64,000 nt of DNA from contig NZ_CP013022.1 of NCBI RefSeq assembly GCF_001653955.1, positions 1,426,001-1,490,000 of the forward strand, read 5' to 3'. Below the pieces are notes generated by a model. That model ran no database searches and was not told the origin of the DNA. It was given only the letters and a program-made list of their open reading frames with translations. Below are positions 39,707 to 50,800 of this stretch, piece after piece (the stretch's first letter is position 1; each line of letters begins with the position of its first letter). The translations under genes were made by a program, and so were the position numbers. Origin of the DNA: Francisella persica ATCC VR-331 (lineage in GTDB: Bacteria; Pseudomonadota; Gammaproteobacteria; Francisellales; Francisellaceae).

Positions 39707-40453
39707 CTAACCAAGTTGCTTGATTAGCTCTTGAGTAAAGTTAACATTTGAATAAACATTTTGTACATCATCTAAATCTTCTAGCTTATCAATAAGTGCC
39801 ATAACTTTCTCTGCGGTTTCTACATCTAATTCTACTTTTGTCTCAGCATCAAAAGTAACTTCAGCACTTTCAGAATTAAAACCATTTTCGATTAAAGCCT
39901 CTTGTATATCAGAAAAATCATGTGGATCTATGTATACATCTATACTACCATCTTCATGAGTGATTATATCTTCTGCACCAGCTTCCAAAGCAACCTCCAT
40001 CAATATATCCTCATCTACACCAGGTGAAAATGAGATGATTCCTCTTTTAGTAAACATATATGCAACCGAACCATCTGTACCAAGATTACCACCACTTTTC
40101 GTAAATGCATGACGCACCTCACTAACAGTACGATTACGGTTATCAGTCATACAGTCAACAATAATTGCTACACCACCAGGACCATAACCTTCATAACGAA
40201 CTTCTTCTACATTTCCACTTTCATCACCACCTGCACCTTTTACTACAGCTCTTTCGATAGTGTCTTTACTCATATTATTTGCTAGAGCAGTTGTTATTGC
40301 AGCTCTTAAACGTGGATTAGCATCTTTATCACCACCACCTAATCTTGCAGCAACAATTATTTCTCTAATTATCTTTGTGAAGATTTTACTACGTTTTGCA
40401 TCTTCTTTTGCCTTTTTATGCTTAATATTAGCCCATTTACTGTGACCTGCCAT
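39707..40453 (-). CDS. yebC: YebC/PmpR-family protein
   Basis: This 248-residue protein starts [21 protein letters not shown], the family hallmark. It contains [19 protein letters not shown] and the DPHDF segment. Members have been described as transcriptional regulators and, more recently, as factors that help ribosomes at difficult sequences. The gene lies between elbB and ruvC on one strand, as in many gamma-proteobacteria. Confidence 0.94.
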   Translation of the reverse strand: MAGHSKWANIKHKKAKEDAKRSKIFTKIIREIIVAARLGGGDKDANPRLRAAITTALANNMSKDTIERAVVKGAGGDESGNVEEVRYEGYGPGGVAIIVDCMTDNRNRTVSEVRHAFTKSGGNLGTDGSVAYMFTKRGIISFSPGVDEDILMEVALEAGAEDIITHEDGSIDVYIDPHDFSDIQEALIENGFNSESAEVTFDAETKVELDVETAEKVMALIDKLEDLDDVQNVYSNVNFTQELIKQLG

Positions 40454-40468
40454 TTTTGCACCTTTTCT

Positions 40469-41128
40469 CTAAATATAACTAACTACTTTTTCTACTAATT
40501 TTTCAATTCCTTGAGCTGCCTCTAAGATATTTCTTGCACACATATATGCTGGGGTTGACACAACTTTTACACTCTCATCAATACAAATATCCTTAGCATC
40601 CATAATTATAGCTTCAGCACCTTTTTTTGCTAGTATAGCTGTGATATTTTCATCTGTACCAACAGTAGCTTTTGTACCTTCTCGATATACCAAAGGTATC
40701 ATCAATGGTGCTATACATATATAACCAGCAGGTTTATCAGCTAGATAAAATGCTCGTGCAAATTTTAAAACTTCTTCATCCATTTGATAGCTATCATCAC
40801 CAACAAAAGCAAAATCCATAATATTTTTCGCCGCGCCAAAACCACCTGGGAAGATTACAGCATCATAATCATCGCTATCTGCATCAGCTATATCGATAAC
40901 ATTACCTCTGGTAATGCGTGCTGATTCTTCAAGAATATTACGTGCTGATGCTTTGCTATCTACAGACTGATGCAAATGATTAATCACCTGCTTTTGATCT
41001 GTATTTAGCGCAACACCCTGCCATTCTACACCTTGTTTCTCTAATGCTAATATTGTTAATACAGTTTCATATATTTCTGAACCATCAAGATAACCACATC
41101 CGGATAATACTACCGCTACTTTTGCCAT
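40469..41128 (-). CDS. elbB: ElbB, DJ-1/PfpI-like isoprenoid-biosynthesis glyoxalase
   Basis: This 219-residue DJ-1/PfpI-fold protein starts KVAVVLSGCGYLDGSEIYE and has the oxidisable Cys in GYICIAPLMIP (nucleophile elbow) and VIFPGGFGAAKN. These are ElbB hallmarks. E. coli ElbB has weak glyoxalase activity, and its link to isoprenoid synthesis is genetic. It is followed by yebC on the same strand, 15 bases apart. Confidence 0.92.
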   Translation of the reverse strand: MAKVAVVLSGCGYLDGSEIYETVLTILALEKQGVEWQGVALNTDQKQVINHLHQSVDSKASARNILEESARITRGNVIDIADADSDDYDAVIFPGGFGAAKNIMDFAFVGDDSYQMDEEVLKFARAFYLADKPAGYICIAPLMIPLVYREGTKATVGTDENITAILAKKGAEAIIMDAKDICIDESVKVVSTPAYMCARNILEAAQGIEKLVEKVVSYI

Positions 41129-41155
41129 TTTATTCCCTTTACATATTTTTTGATG

Positions 41156-42181
41156 TTACAAATCTAAATTATTTCTTTTGAAAACTCTATCAGCTCTATA
41201 ACTTGATCTTACCATAGGTCCTGATGCTACTTCTAGGAAACCTTTTTCGAGACCTACTTTGCGGTACTCTTCGAATTGTTGTGGTGTCACAAATCTCTCA
41301 ACACTTAAATGATGCTTTGTAGGCTGCATATATTGTCCTAGCGTGATTATATCAACTCCTACACTTCGCGCGTCATCCATAGTCTTGTATATTTCCTCAT
41401 TAGCCTCTCCTAAACCTACCATAATACTAGTTTTGGTAAACACATTTGGCGATTTTTGTTTAACATATTTTAAGAAGTTTAATGTTTGCCAATACCCTGC
41501 ACGTGGATCACGTACCGCATGAGTTAAACGCTCTACAGTTTCGATATTTTGTGCAATTACATCTACTTTTGTATTTATTATTTTATCAATATTTTCTTTA
41601 ATACCAGCAAAATCTGGGGTCAATGCTTCTACTTTGATATTCTCATTAAGATTTTTAATAGCCGTAACAGTTGCTGCATAATGCTCAGCACCGCCATCCT
41701 CTACATCATCACGATCTACCGATGTTAGTACGACATATTCAAGCCCCATAAGCTTAACACTCACTGCAGCATTCATAGGCTCATCTTTATCTAACCAACC
41801 TTTTGGATTACCTGTATCTACAGAACAAAATTTACAAGCTCTAGTACATACACTTCCCATTAGCATAATTGTTACTGTACCATGTGACCAACATTCATTG
41901 ATATTTGGGCATCTTGCCTCTTCACAAACTGTTGATAGTTTATGTTTTTTTGTTATAGACTTAACTTTTAGATATTCTTTAGAATCTTGTTTTTGCACCT
42001 TCAACCAATCTGGTTTACGCACATGTACAGCATTATCTTTCTTATTTATGATGCCATCTTTGACAGCATGGAAACCATGATCTGTAGTATATTTACTGCC
42101 ACTTTCGACTTTTACTTTTATACTAGATATTCCTTTCATAATATTTTTAGCGTATTCACTTAAGCTATAATTTCCATACAT
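41156..42181 (-). CDS. lipA: lipoyl synthase
   Basis: LipA inserts two sulfurs into octanoyl-lipoyl domains by radical-SAM chemistry. The 341-residue protein has the auxiliary cluster motif [12 protein letters not shown] (CX4CX5C) and the radical-SAM motif CTRACKFC. The C-terminal RSSYRA gives the third-site serine of the auxiliary cluster. A 60-residue N-terminal extension is slightly longer than in E. coli. No lipB is beside it. elbB lies 27 bases downstream. Confidence 0.96.
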   Translation of the reverse strand: MYGNYSLSEYAKNIMKGISSIKVKVESGSKYTTDHGFHAVKDGIINKKDNAVHVRKPDWLKVQKQDSKEYLKVKSITKKHKLSTVCEEARCPNINECWSHGTVTIMLMGSVCTRACKFCSVDTGNPKGWLDKDEPMNAAVSVKLMGLEYVVLTSVDRDDVEDGGAEHYAATVTAIKNLNENIKVEALTPDFAGIKENIDKIINTKVDVIAQNIETVERLTHAVRDPRAGYWQTLNFLKYVKQKSPNVFTKTSIMVGLGEANEEIYKTMDDARSVGVDIITLGQYMQPTKHHLSVERFVTPQQFEEYRKVGLEKGFLEVASGPMVRSSYRADRVFKRNNLDL

Positions 42182-42349
42182 TATAAATGATTAACGCCTA
42201 TTTATAAATAATTAGTTAAAGATTATCTCTATTCCTAAGTTATCAGCTAGTTATTACGATTATAAAATAATTTTTAAATATTATAAATTTGCATATACTT
42301 TTAAAAACATTTAGATTTTTAATAAATAAATACATACATAAAAAAACAA

Positions 42350-42618
42350 GTAAGACATATTACATATCAAAAAGATTATTAGATGCTTTAAATTATCAGT
42401 ACGAGTTAGAGTCAGAAAATACTTATTTAGCTATAGCTGGTTATACTACAGATCTTGGCCTTGGCAGCTTTACTAATTAATTTTATCGATGAACAAGTCG
42501 AAGAAGAAGTAACCGTTAGCGATATGATTATAAAATCAAAATTGTCAAAAACAATTGCTTATATCTACTAGATCAAGAAGCTGCTAAAAGAAACTTTAAT
42601 GCACCTTCATTAAGCTAA
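42350..42618 (+). pseudogene. ferritin-like protein, truncated
   Basis: Plus-strand frames read ISKRLLDALNYQYELESENTYLAIAGYT, DLGLGSFTN and, after one frame change, FIDEQVEEEVTVSDMIIK, like the first two helices of bacterial ferritin (usual pattern ALNxQxxLE...YLAMA, then EQAEEE). After that only a short C-terminal piece YLLDQEAAKRNFNAPS remains, so a large part of the four-helix bundle is deleted. An upstream TTG at 42289 extends the frame but does not look ferritin-like. Confidence 0.5.
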
Positions 42619-42642
42619 TTTCTAAACAAAAAATATATATTC

Positions 42643-43304
42643 CTAAATTATCATACATCTCATTTTAAAGTATGCCAATATCAGTACTAAAAATCCTATT
42701 AACATAAACTTACACTAGTATCAAAAAAATAACTCTGACACATACTAGCGCTTTCTAAAAGCCTCATTCCATCTTTTGGGAAAGCAACTACTTAGTTTAA
42801 TAGTCCTGTGATAGAGTTAGTCATAGAGATAGATATATACCATGCTCCCATAGCAAAGCCTATATTCTTACTATCACAATATACACCAATTAACATTGCT
42901 CTTACAAACAACTCTGAAATAAATTAAAACTGAGAATGTGATATAAATTACTATTTACAGTACCATCATTATCTACTAAAGTATCCATAGTACATTATGA
43001 AACAAACCTGCAGCTGCTAATACATACTCCTACTGCAAATTGATATAGTATATCAAACCTTAGAAACATTGGATATATCCTATATTAAAAGCACACCACC
43101 AAGTATATATAATTGTATAATTCATGGCTTTATATATACCATGAAATAGATAGGCACAGTTCTCAGAGAAGCCAATACCATAAATATATAACAAACTTTG
43201 TTAGATGAAGAATTAAATAGTGTTGAAACTATAAGTTGCGAACTGCCTCAGAGTGTAATTGCTGCAATTGTAAAGCTTTGCTTTGTTTTTAGATCTTTAA
43301 ACAT
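42643..43304 (-). pseudogene. proton-dependent oligopeptide transporter (POT), deleted and broken
   Basis: From the ATG at 43304 (ribosome site GGAAA) the minus strand reads MFKDLKTKQSFTIAAITL, then a stop. GSSQLIVSTLF, IYGIGFSENCAYLFHGIYKAMNYT and later ISELFVRAMLIGVY and GFAMGAWYISISMTNSITGLLN follow. These are the first and the late helices of a POT/PTR2 protein. Only about 220 of some 480 codons are left, so the middle is deleted, and several stops occur. Confidence 0.65.
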
Positions 43305-43466
43305 AATATTTCCAAAAGATAATAAGTTTTATACTAATGTCTTTTCTGAAAAAAACAAAATTAGCAAATTTTGTATTTTTAAACGTAGTATCTGATTACC
43401 TCAAGTTTATCTAATCTCAATAAATGATATAATTAAGAAAAATATAAATGTAATAAATAAACAATT

Positions 43467-44108
43467 ATGAAAATATATCTGTATCACCATTGCCCTTACT
43501 GTATAAAAGTAAGACTAGTTGCTGATTTAAGTAATTTAGACTATCAAATGATAACCTTAGCAAATGATAATGAAAAAGCTCATATCGATAGAATTGGCTC
43601 AAAACAAGTACCTTTTTTAGAAAAAAATGATGGCACTTTTATCAAAGAAAGTGATGAAATATGTAAGTTTATTGCCAAGACCCAAAATTTTGAGATTGCA
43701 GAATCAACTATTGATAGCTTTGTCAAAGATTGTATTGTTGAACTAGCACCACATTACCGCAGAATTGTATATCCACGAATTCCTCATCACCCACGTAATG
43801 AATGTGACTTCCCAACGCAAAGCGCTAAAGAATATTTTATAAGTAAAAAACAATATATTGGTGATTTTGATGCTTTACTTAAAAATCCTCCTTATGACTC
43901 GATCAGAGCAATAAACCAAATACTTGTAAAAATTGATCCTTTGATAAAAACCCCTTTTATAAATGGTGAGAAGTTTTCTTGGGATGATATAAATATTCTT
44001 CCAATATTTTTCATCCTAACAATGGCTAGAGATTTGCTTGAAATACCAACAAATATTACCAACTATATAAAAAATATTGAAAGTAAAACAAACATAGAAT
44101 TATACTAA
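43467..44108 (+). CDS. grxB: glutaredoxin 2 (GrxB)
   Basis: This 213-residue GST-fold glutaredoxin has the active site CPYC at residues 9-12 (HHCPYCIKV) and the KQVPFLEKNDG loop with the cis-proline. An all-helical GST-like C-domain follows from about residue 80, including APHYRRIVYPRIP. Grx2 reduces glutathione mixed disulfides. It is the first gene of a five-gene operon with rnfB and nth; the next start is one base after its stop. Confidence 0.93.
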   Translation: MKIYLYHHCPYCIKVRLVADLSNLDYQMITLANDNEKAHIDRIGSKQVPFLEKNDGTFIKESDEICKFIAKTQNFEIAESTIDSFVKDCIVELAPHYRRIVYPRIPHHPRNECDFPTQSAKEYFISKKQYIGDFDALLKNPPYDSIRAINQILVKIDPLIKTPFINGEKFSWDDINILPIFFILTMARDLLEIPTNITNYIKNIESKTNIELY

Positions 44109-44109
44109 A

Positions 44110-44739
44110 ATGGTTATATCTATAGAAGCAATTGATAAAGTATTACCACAAACACAATGCCAAAAATGTGCTTACCCTGACTGTTATAGTTATGCTAAAG
44201 CTATTATAAATGGCGAAAAGCATAATAAATGTATCACAGGTGGAGAGAAAATTTTAAAAGAGCTATCAAAACTTTTAAATAAACCTGAAATAGCTTTAGA
44301 TAGTTCACTAGGACAAGAAAAACCACGAGCTATTGCAAAGATTAATGAATCAATGTGTATTGGTTGTGAGAAATGCTTACTTGCATGTCCTGTTGATGCT
44401 ATAGTAGGCGCAAAAAAGTTCATGCACACTATAATTGAAGCAGAATGTACAGGCTGTGAGCTATGTGTAGAACCATGCCCAATGAACTGTATATCTTTAG
44501 TAGATTTAGCTGCTGATAAACAACCTAATAATCTAAGTGATAATGTCTATACAAATCAAAAAAATCACTATCGTGATAGATACGATTATCATAAGCAAAG
44601 AGTAAGTCAAACGAAGGCTAAACAAAGAGAAGTTTATAAAAATATCTCCTCTGCCGAAGAAATTGACAAAAAAGCCTATATAGCTGCTTCATTAGCTAAG
44701 TTTAGAAATAAAAAGAAATCTTTACCAACCAATGAATAA
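44110..44739 (+). CDS. rnfB: RnfB-like ferredoxin, soluble form
   Basis: This 209-residue protein has the Fe-S domain CQKCAYPDC with a later Cys (residues about 17-40), followed by two 4Fe-4S motifs, CIGCEKCLLACP and CTGCELCVEPCP. These match RnfB/RsxB. The usual N-terminal membrane helix is missing (MVISIEAIDKVLPQ), and a basic, Gln/Lys-rich tail of about 60 residues is added. No other rnf gene is present. In E. coli, rsx genes sit just before nth, and here rnfB overlaps nth by eight bases. The role may be electron transfer to another partner. Confidence 0.85.
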   Translation: MVISIEAIDKVLPQTQCQKCAYPDCYSYAKAIINGEKHNKCITGGEKILKELSKLLNKPEIALDSSLGQEKPRAIAKINESMCIGCEKCLLACPVDAIVGAKKFMHTIIEAECTGCELCVEPCPMNCISLVDLAADKQPNNLSDNVYTNQKNHYRDRYDYHKQRVSQTKAKQREVYKNISSAEEIDKKAYIAASLAKFRNKKKSLPTNE

Positions 44740-45370
44740 GCAAAAAAGAATCCAAATTTTTGAAACATGGAAAAAAAATGACCCAAAACCAACAACAGAG
44801 CTTGAATATACATCTAATTTTGAACTTCTAATCGCAGTAATTTTATCAGCTCAAGCAACTGATATAGGTGTCAATAAAGCTACCAAAATATTGTTCAAGG
44901 TTGCTAACACTCCGGAACAAATATACGCTTTAGGTGAGCAAAAATTAGCTGAGTATATAAAATCTATTGGACTTTACAAAACCAAAGCTAAAAATGTCAT
45001 AGCAACATGTAAAGATTTGATTGAAAAGTTTGATAGTACAGTACCAAATAATTTTAATGATCTGATATCTTTAGCTGGTGTAGGCAGGAAAACTGCAAAT
45101 GTAGTTCTTAATACAGCTTTTGGACAACCTACGATAGCGGTTGATACACATATTTTTAGGCTTGCAAATCGTATCCCATTAGCTAATGGTAAAAATATTA
45201 ATGACGTTGAAAAAAAACTTCTGCGTGTCATTCCTAAAGAGTATCTACATGATGCTCACCATTGGATAATATTGCATGGTCGCTACATCTGTACAGCCCA
45301 GAGACCTAAATGTCGTAATTGTATAATTTATGACTATTGTGAATTTAAAGATAAGGAAAAATATCGATGA
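44732..45370 (+). CDS. nth: endonuclease III
   Basis: Nth removes oxidised pyrimidines and cuts the abasic site. The 212-residue protein keeps Lys120 (helix-hairpin-helix LAGVGRKTANVV) and Asp138 (VDTHIFRL), at the same numbers as in E. coli. The 4Fe-4S ligands are Cys187, 194, 197 and 203 (CTAQRPKCRNC...C). It overlaps rnfB by eight bases and the DUF1841 gene by four. It is fully intact. Confidence 0.97.
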   Translation: MNKQKRIQIFETWKKNDPKPTTELEYTSNFELLIAVILSAQATDIGVNKATKILFKVANTPEQIYALGEQKLAEYIKSIGLYKTKAKNVIATCKDLIEKFDSTVPNNFNDLISLAGVGRKTANVVLNTAFGQPTIAVDTHIFRLANRIPLANGKNINDVEKKLLRVIPKEYLHDAHHWIILHGRYICTAQRPKCRNCIIYDYCEFKDKEKYR

Positions 45371-45798
45371 TTCTCTCTAAAGATAGATACCAATTACGCA
45401 AGATTTTTATCGATAGCTGGGATAAGTTTATCAATAACAAGCCTTTGACTACTTTAGAAGAGCAAATAGCTAGGATCATAGAGTTACATCAAGAGTATCA
45501 TAAACAGATTACTCTTGATAATATTGACAAAGACTACTCACCAGAAATTGGGCAAATAAATCCTTTCTTGCATATAAGTCTACATTTAGCAATTATTGAA
45601 CAAGTCCAAACCAACAATCCACTTGGCATAACTAATGTTTATCGGCAACTTCTAAACAAATACGATAATGATGAACATAAAGTACATCATATTATGATAG
45701 ACTATCTTGCAGAGAAGATGTGGAAATCACAAAAATATAACACTCTCCCAGATGAACAAAACTATTTAACCAAACTACAAGAGTTAGCACTTATATAA
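45367..45798 (+). CDS. DUF1841 family protein
   Basis: This 143-residue protein matches the DUF1841 family: the start RYQLRKIFIDSWDKF, the centre NPFLHISLHLAIIEQV and the end HHIMIDYLAEKMWKSQ. No function is known for the family. It overlaps nth by four bases (ATGA-type coupling), and its last codon overlaps the start of the next gene. A link to repair or redox work is possible from context only. Confidence 0.85.
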   Translation: MILSKDRYQLRKIFIDSWDKFINNKPLTTLEEQIARIIELHQEYHKQITLDNIDKDYSPEIGQINPFLHISLHLAIIEQVQTNNPLGITNVYRQLLNKYDNDEHKVHHIMIDYLAEKMWKSQKYNTLPDEQNYLTKLQELALI

Positions 45799-47072
45799 TG
45801 AGAAATTCTACAAAGATCTCAAAAGTAAATATTAACTTTAAGCAACCTAAAGGTTTACATATCATAGCCTTTATAACTTTTTGCTTATGTTTATGTATCG
45901 CTCCTTTTATGACTATAAAAAATGACTATAGTAATATTAACTTCTTCTATAATCGTAATGACCATCTTTTTGTAATATTTTTTGCTGGGATTTTTGGATG
46001 TATTAGCAACTATATTTTTGGCTCAACTAAGTCAATTATTCACGGTCTACAGTTTATTATAGTAGCGATTATTCTATCTTTTATTCACAATATGGTTTTA
46101 TTTAGTTATGCCGTATTATGGGTTGGCCTTGCAATAGTTATTGTTAATTTACTTTTTAACTTAAGTGCTTTTTACCTCAAGACAGATATTCGCAGAATAT
46201 ATGGCTTTATTGGTGTATATTCAAGTTCTTTACTTGGAATTGCTGCTGGAATTATTATTTACTTTTTACTTCTTAAAAGTATGTACCATTTTAAGATTCT
46301 CTACCTTTTTATAGTAATCTTTTTACTATTATTTTTCCTTAAGAATAGTTATAAGCTTAATACCTCATTAACAAGTCAAACAGAAAGAGTCAACTTAAGC
46401 TTTTATGGGGTACTTTTTATTTTCTTTATATTTGCTTTTATACTTTTTTATTTGCTTGTTAACCTAAATGTTTTTAACAGTTTAAACTTGGTTATTCTAC
46501 CTATATCACTGATATACTTACATATTCTTACGGTTTCTAATAACAAAGAAAATGGTAAAAATCTCTTAAAATATATCTACTTCAGTCTAGCACTTATAGT
46601 TATAAATAAGGTCTTTTATCTTAGTTTTCTCAGATACGAACATATAGTAAATCCAAAATACCTAAATTCTGCGATTAGTACTTTTTTATTTTTATTAACT
46701 GGCTATTTATTATGCATAATAATGTATTTTGGTTGGAGGTTTAAATTTATAACTCTGCGTATTGAGTCAATCACAAACTCACATATCATCAAAACGATGC
46801 TGTATATCGAAGCTATCCGAGTGTTTATCTTAATGATAGCAATATTTACAAATAATATCCTAATCATCAATATAATCCTTATGATTGCTACAATTTTAGC
46901 TTTGGTTTTAAATATTTTGATTGTGCCAATATATTTCTCTCTTGGCAAAATACTTGCAGGTGGCAAAAATGAAATTATCACTACAACACTACTATATTTA
47001 ATATTCTCATCGCTAGTATTTGTATATTTCTTGTATGATATTTCTATTAGTTTATTAATAATTTTCTTGTAA
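45798..47072 (+). CDS. polytopic membrane protein, 12 helices, family unknown
   Basis: This intact 424-residue protein has about 12 hydrophobic segments with a charged N-terminus (KISKVNINFKQPKGLH). I do not see a firm family signature; the overall plan recalls MFS or POT transporters, but the usual loop motifs are missing. It starts on the last base of the DUF1841 gene, so it belongs to the grxB operon. The protein is very rich in Ile, Leu and Phe, as other Francisella membrane proteins are. Confidence 0.65.
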   Translation: MRNSTKISKVNINFKQPKGLHIIAFITFCLCLCIAPFMTIKNDYSNINFFYNRNDHLFVIFFAGIFGCISNYIFGSTKSIIHGLQFIIVAIILSFIHNMVLFSYAVLWVGLAIVIVNLLFNLSAFYLKTDIRRIYGFIGVYSSSLLGIAAGIIIYFLLLKSMYHFKILYLFIVIFLLLFFLKNSYKLNTSLTSQTERVNLSFYGVLFIFFIFAFILFYLLVNLNVFNSLNLVILPISLIYLHILTVSNNKENGKNLLKYIYFSLALIVINKVFYLSFLRYEHIVNPKYLNSAISTFLFLLTGYLLCIIMYFGWRFKFITLRIESITNSHIIKTMLYIEAIRVFILMIAIFTNNILIINIILMIATILALVLNILIVPIYFSLGKILAGGKNEIITTTLLYLIFSSLVFVYFLYDISISLLIIFL

Positions 47073-47109
47073 ATTTATCTTTAGCCCCATATCTAACATT
47101 ATACAATTA

Positions 47110-47118
47110 TGTTATAAT
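47110..47118 (+). promoter_or_regulatory. extended -10 promoter of the Bax-inhibitor-1 gene
   Basis: TGTTATAAT is a perfect extended -10 (TGnTATAAT), 52 bases before the start codon. No strong -35 is seen. An AAAGGAG ribosome site lies just before the ATG at 47171. Confidence 0.55.
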
Positions 47119-47170
47119 TTATTTGCTAGGGAACTTTTATTAACTATACAACAAATTTAAAGGAGAAAAA

Positions 47171-47857
47171 ATGAATAACTTTGAAAATAACACTCGTGTA
47201 ATAGACTCACTCTCTCAAGAGTCTATGCTAAGAGCAAACAAAGTTCTTAGAAACACATATTGGTTGCTATCTATGACACTATTATTTAGTGCTTTTACAG
47301 CATTTATAGCGATGAGTACAGGCACAACAATAATGAATCCATTACTAATGCTAGTAGTTTACATTGGTTTACTATTTAGTATTAATGCCACTAAAAATTC
47401 ACCATGGGGCATAGTTTTAACTTTTGCTCTAACAGGTCTTTTAGGTTATTCATTAGGCCCTATACTAAATATGTATCTTACTATGTTTAAAAATGGTGCT
47501 GAACTAATCATGATGGCATTTGGAACTACAGGTCTTATCTTCCTTGGTTTATCTGTAGTTGCAATGAATACTGCGAGAAATTTTAACAGATTCGGTTCAT
47601 TCTGTGCTATAGGTGCTATTGTAGCGTTAGTAGCTTTAATTATTAATATATTCCTACAACTTCCTGCTTTGGCTTTAATTATATCACTAGTATTTGCATT
47701 TATATCTGGTGGTTTTATCTTGTGGCAAACAAATGCTATTGTAAGAGGTGAGGAAACTAACTACATCTTAGCTACTGTAAATATTTATGTTTCTTTATTT
47801 AACATATTTGTAACTCTATTACAAATTTTTGGGGCTGTAGCTGGAGATAGAGAATAA
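47171..47857 (+). CDS. Bax inhibitor-1/YccA family membrane protein
   Basis: This 228-residue protein has seven membrane helices. The late motif FGTTGLIFLGLSVVAMNTARNFNRFGSF and the end YVSLFNIFVTLLQIFG fit the BI-1 family (YccA/YbhL in E. coli). YccA is a substrate and modulator of FtsH, and HflKC, which controls FtsH, is encoded further on in this window. An AAAGGAG ribosome site and an extended -10 promoter precede it. Confidence 0.92.
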   Translation: MNNFENNTRVIDSLSQESMLRANKVLRNTYWLLSMTLLFSAFTAFIAMSTGTTIMNPLLMLVVYIGLLFSINATKNSPWGIVLTFALTGLLGYSLGPILNMYLTMFKNGAELIMMAFGTTGLIFLGLSVVAMNTARNFNRFGSFCAIGAIVALVALIINIFLQLPALALIISLVFAFISGGFILWQTNAIVRGEETNYILATVNIYVSLFNIFVTLLQIFGAVAGDRE

Positions 47858-47886
47858 TTTATATTATTATTTCTCTTAAAATTCTA

Positions 47887-50800
47887 ATGCTTAATAACCA
47901 AATATCTGTCAGTGATACAATTGTATCTAGTGTTTACAATCTGCTTTTAGTGTTTTATTTAATAAGTATCTCAAGCAGAATAATCAGTTTAATTTAATCT
48001 TCACTGAAGACTCACAACAAGTACATAAGATATACAAAGAATTAAAATATCTCAATAAATATAATCCAAAGATAGATATTCTATTTTTTAGAAATTCTTC
48101 CTTATGATATATTCTCAACTAATGTAAATATTATCTCTAGACGTCAAGAGATTCTACCAACCCCAAAATACTCTAATAATAACAAGTATTATCAAATACA
48201 CTAAGAAAACTAGCACCAGTAAGTTTTATACAGGAGTATAGCTTTATACTCAATTTATACTCAAAACAAGTGATAACTTAATACAGCAAATATAAAATGC
48301 TCCTTACAGAAGTAAGTTATACTTTAGTAAACACAATTTTTTTAGAAAGGTGAATTTAGTATTCGTTGTAGCATTATCGATATTATATACCCTATCGGCT
48401 CAAAAATTGCTTTTAAGATAGATTTTTTTCATGATGAGGTTTGACTATAATATCAAAGAGCTTAATACTAAAACTCAGCGCTCTGGTAATCAAATACAAT
48501 CAATCAACATTATGCCATATCATGAGCTAGTATATAACGATCAAAATACTGCTTTTCTTTGTATAAACTCAAAAGATTATGTTGTAAGAAAGCCCTTAAT
48601 TTAACTATTGCGACATATATATAATAATAAATATTTCAGTGGCATTGAGTTTTATTTACCTTTATTTTATGACAATCTTACTAGTCTTTATGATTATCTA
48701 CCACAATCAACAAATATTTACTTAGTTGATAATATTGTTAATTCAATCAAAGCTTTTTCTTAAAAGTAAAATTTAGATATAATGAGCTTAAGCATGATAG
48801 TGATAGACCAATTCTACCCTATAAAAAAATTTTTTACTCACAGCAAGAGATACAAAATATCTATCGACAATATAAAAATATTAAATGGCCAAAGTCAAAA
48901 TCTAAACACTCAAAAGTAGACCATTTATAAAAATCTCAGTAAACTACAAGCTTGCAAATCTATTTAGAAATTTGCAACAGCTTGTTTATAAAACTAACTT
49001 TGATAAAGTTATTTTTTCAACTGATTCAAATGGGCGGGGCGTGCTGAAGTGCTTCTAGAGCACTTAAATAAGCTTAATCTAAATATACAAAACTGTAAAA
49101 GCTTTAATGAAGCTTTAAAAGTAGCTGCTAAGTTCTGCCTAATAATTTCACCTTTCCAAGAATGGGTATTATAGACAAAAAAATTGTTTTAATTACAGAA
49201 GCGGATTTATTTCCTGAACATAGTTATAACTCCACTAAAATTTCACAGCATGATCACTACTCTAGCGTTGACCTTAAAGATCTTACAGATTTAAAACTAG
49301 GAATGCATGTTGTCCATATTAACCATGGCATCGGAGGTATGAAGGCTTAGAAATTATTGAGCTAAATGGTAAAAAAGATGAGTTTATATTACTAAGATAT
49401 GCAAATGATACCAAAATATATGTACCAATCACATCGTTAAATCTAATCTTATATTTACAAATCTTTACGTAAAAAATATAGTTCTAAATAAACTTGGTAC
49501 AGATAAGTGGAAAAACAAAAAGAAAAAACTATCAAAAAATTATTGATGTAGCAGCAAATCTTATCTAAATTTATGCAAAAAGAGAAATGCGCCAAGGTTT
49601 TACAATAGCTTAGATGATGGAGAATATCTTAGATTTTGTGCAGATTTTCCTTATGACTAAACTCCTGTAGCTTTAAGCCATTAATAATATGTTTAAAGAT
49701 ATGATCTCAATCAAACTTATGTATAGACTAATCTGTGGTAATGTAGGTTTTGATAAGACAGAGATTGCAATGCGTATAGCTTTTCTAGCTAACAAAATCA
49801 AAAACAAATAGCAATCTTAGTTCAACAGTATTATAATAGATTTAAGGATAGATTCAATAATACTACTGTTAATATCGAAGTAATCACCAGTTCAAAACTC
49901 TAAAAGCTCAGCGGCAACTTTTTGAAAACCTCAAAAAATTAATATTAATATAATCATCGGCACTCATAAACTAATTTCATCACAAATTGACTTTAAAAGC
50001 TTAGGTTTACTAATTATTGATGAGGAACATAGTTTTAGTTACTCAAAAAGAAAAGTTAAAATCTATAAAAGCTGAGATAGATATTTTGACTATGCCTGAA
50101 AAACACCTATTCCGCGTAGTTTAATTATGGCATTCTCAGCACTAAGAGACCTATAAATTATCGCCTCACCGCCTGTAAAACGCTTATCAGTTAAAACTTT
50201 TGTCAAAGAATATGATAACAACAATATAATCCGTGAAGCTGTAAGTCGTGAGACTATTCGTGGCGGACAGATTTTTTTATCTTTATAATAAAGTTGAGAC
50301 TATTCAAAAAAAAAAAAAGAAATTCTTCAAGAATTATTCCATACCTACGTATAGCAAAAAAGAAATCCAAAAAGTTATGTTTGATTTCAAACATAACAAA
50401 TATCATATCTTACTTTGTACAACAATTATTGAGACTGGTATTGATATTCCCAATGCAAATACTCTAATTATCGAGCTAATAATCTTGGCTTAACTCAACT
50501 TCACCAACTAAGATGTAGAGTTGGTCATTCACGTTACCAAGCTTATGCATATATGCTAATACCAAATGAAGCAAGTAACTAAAGATGCGCTAAAAAGGCT
50601 TGAAGCCATCAATAACACTGAATCACTAGGTGGCGGTTTTACTTTAGATAATCATGATTTAGAAATTTGTGGTGCTGGTGAAATACTTGGGGAGGAACAA
50701 AGTGGTAATATCGATGGTATGGTCTAAATCTATATATTGATTTACTCGATAAAACTATTGCAAATATAAAAACTAGTTAAATATTCCAACACTAATTCCT

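Noticed and set aside
43198-43395. Plus-strand open frame of 65 codons before grxB
   Set aside because: The minus strand here carries the recognisable start of a POT transporter remnant, so this is an antisense shadow.
48300-50700. Possible separate helicase or recG-like gene fragments
   Set aside because: All pieces fall in the order of one Mfd protein (polymerase-binding domain, DExx box, motifs V and VI), so one broken mfd explains them.
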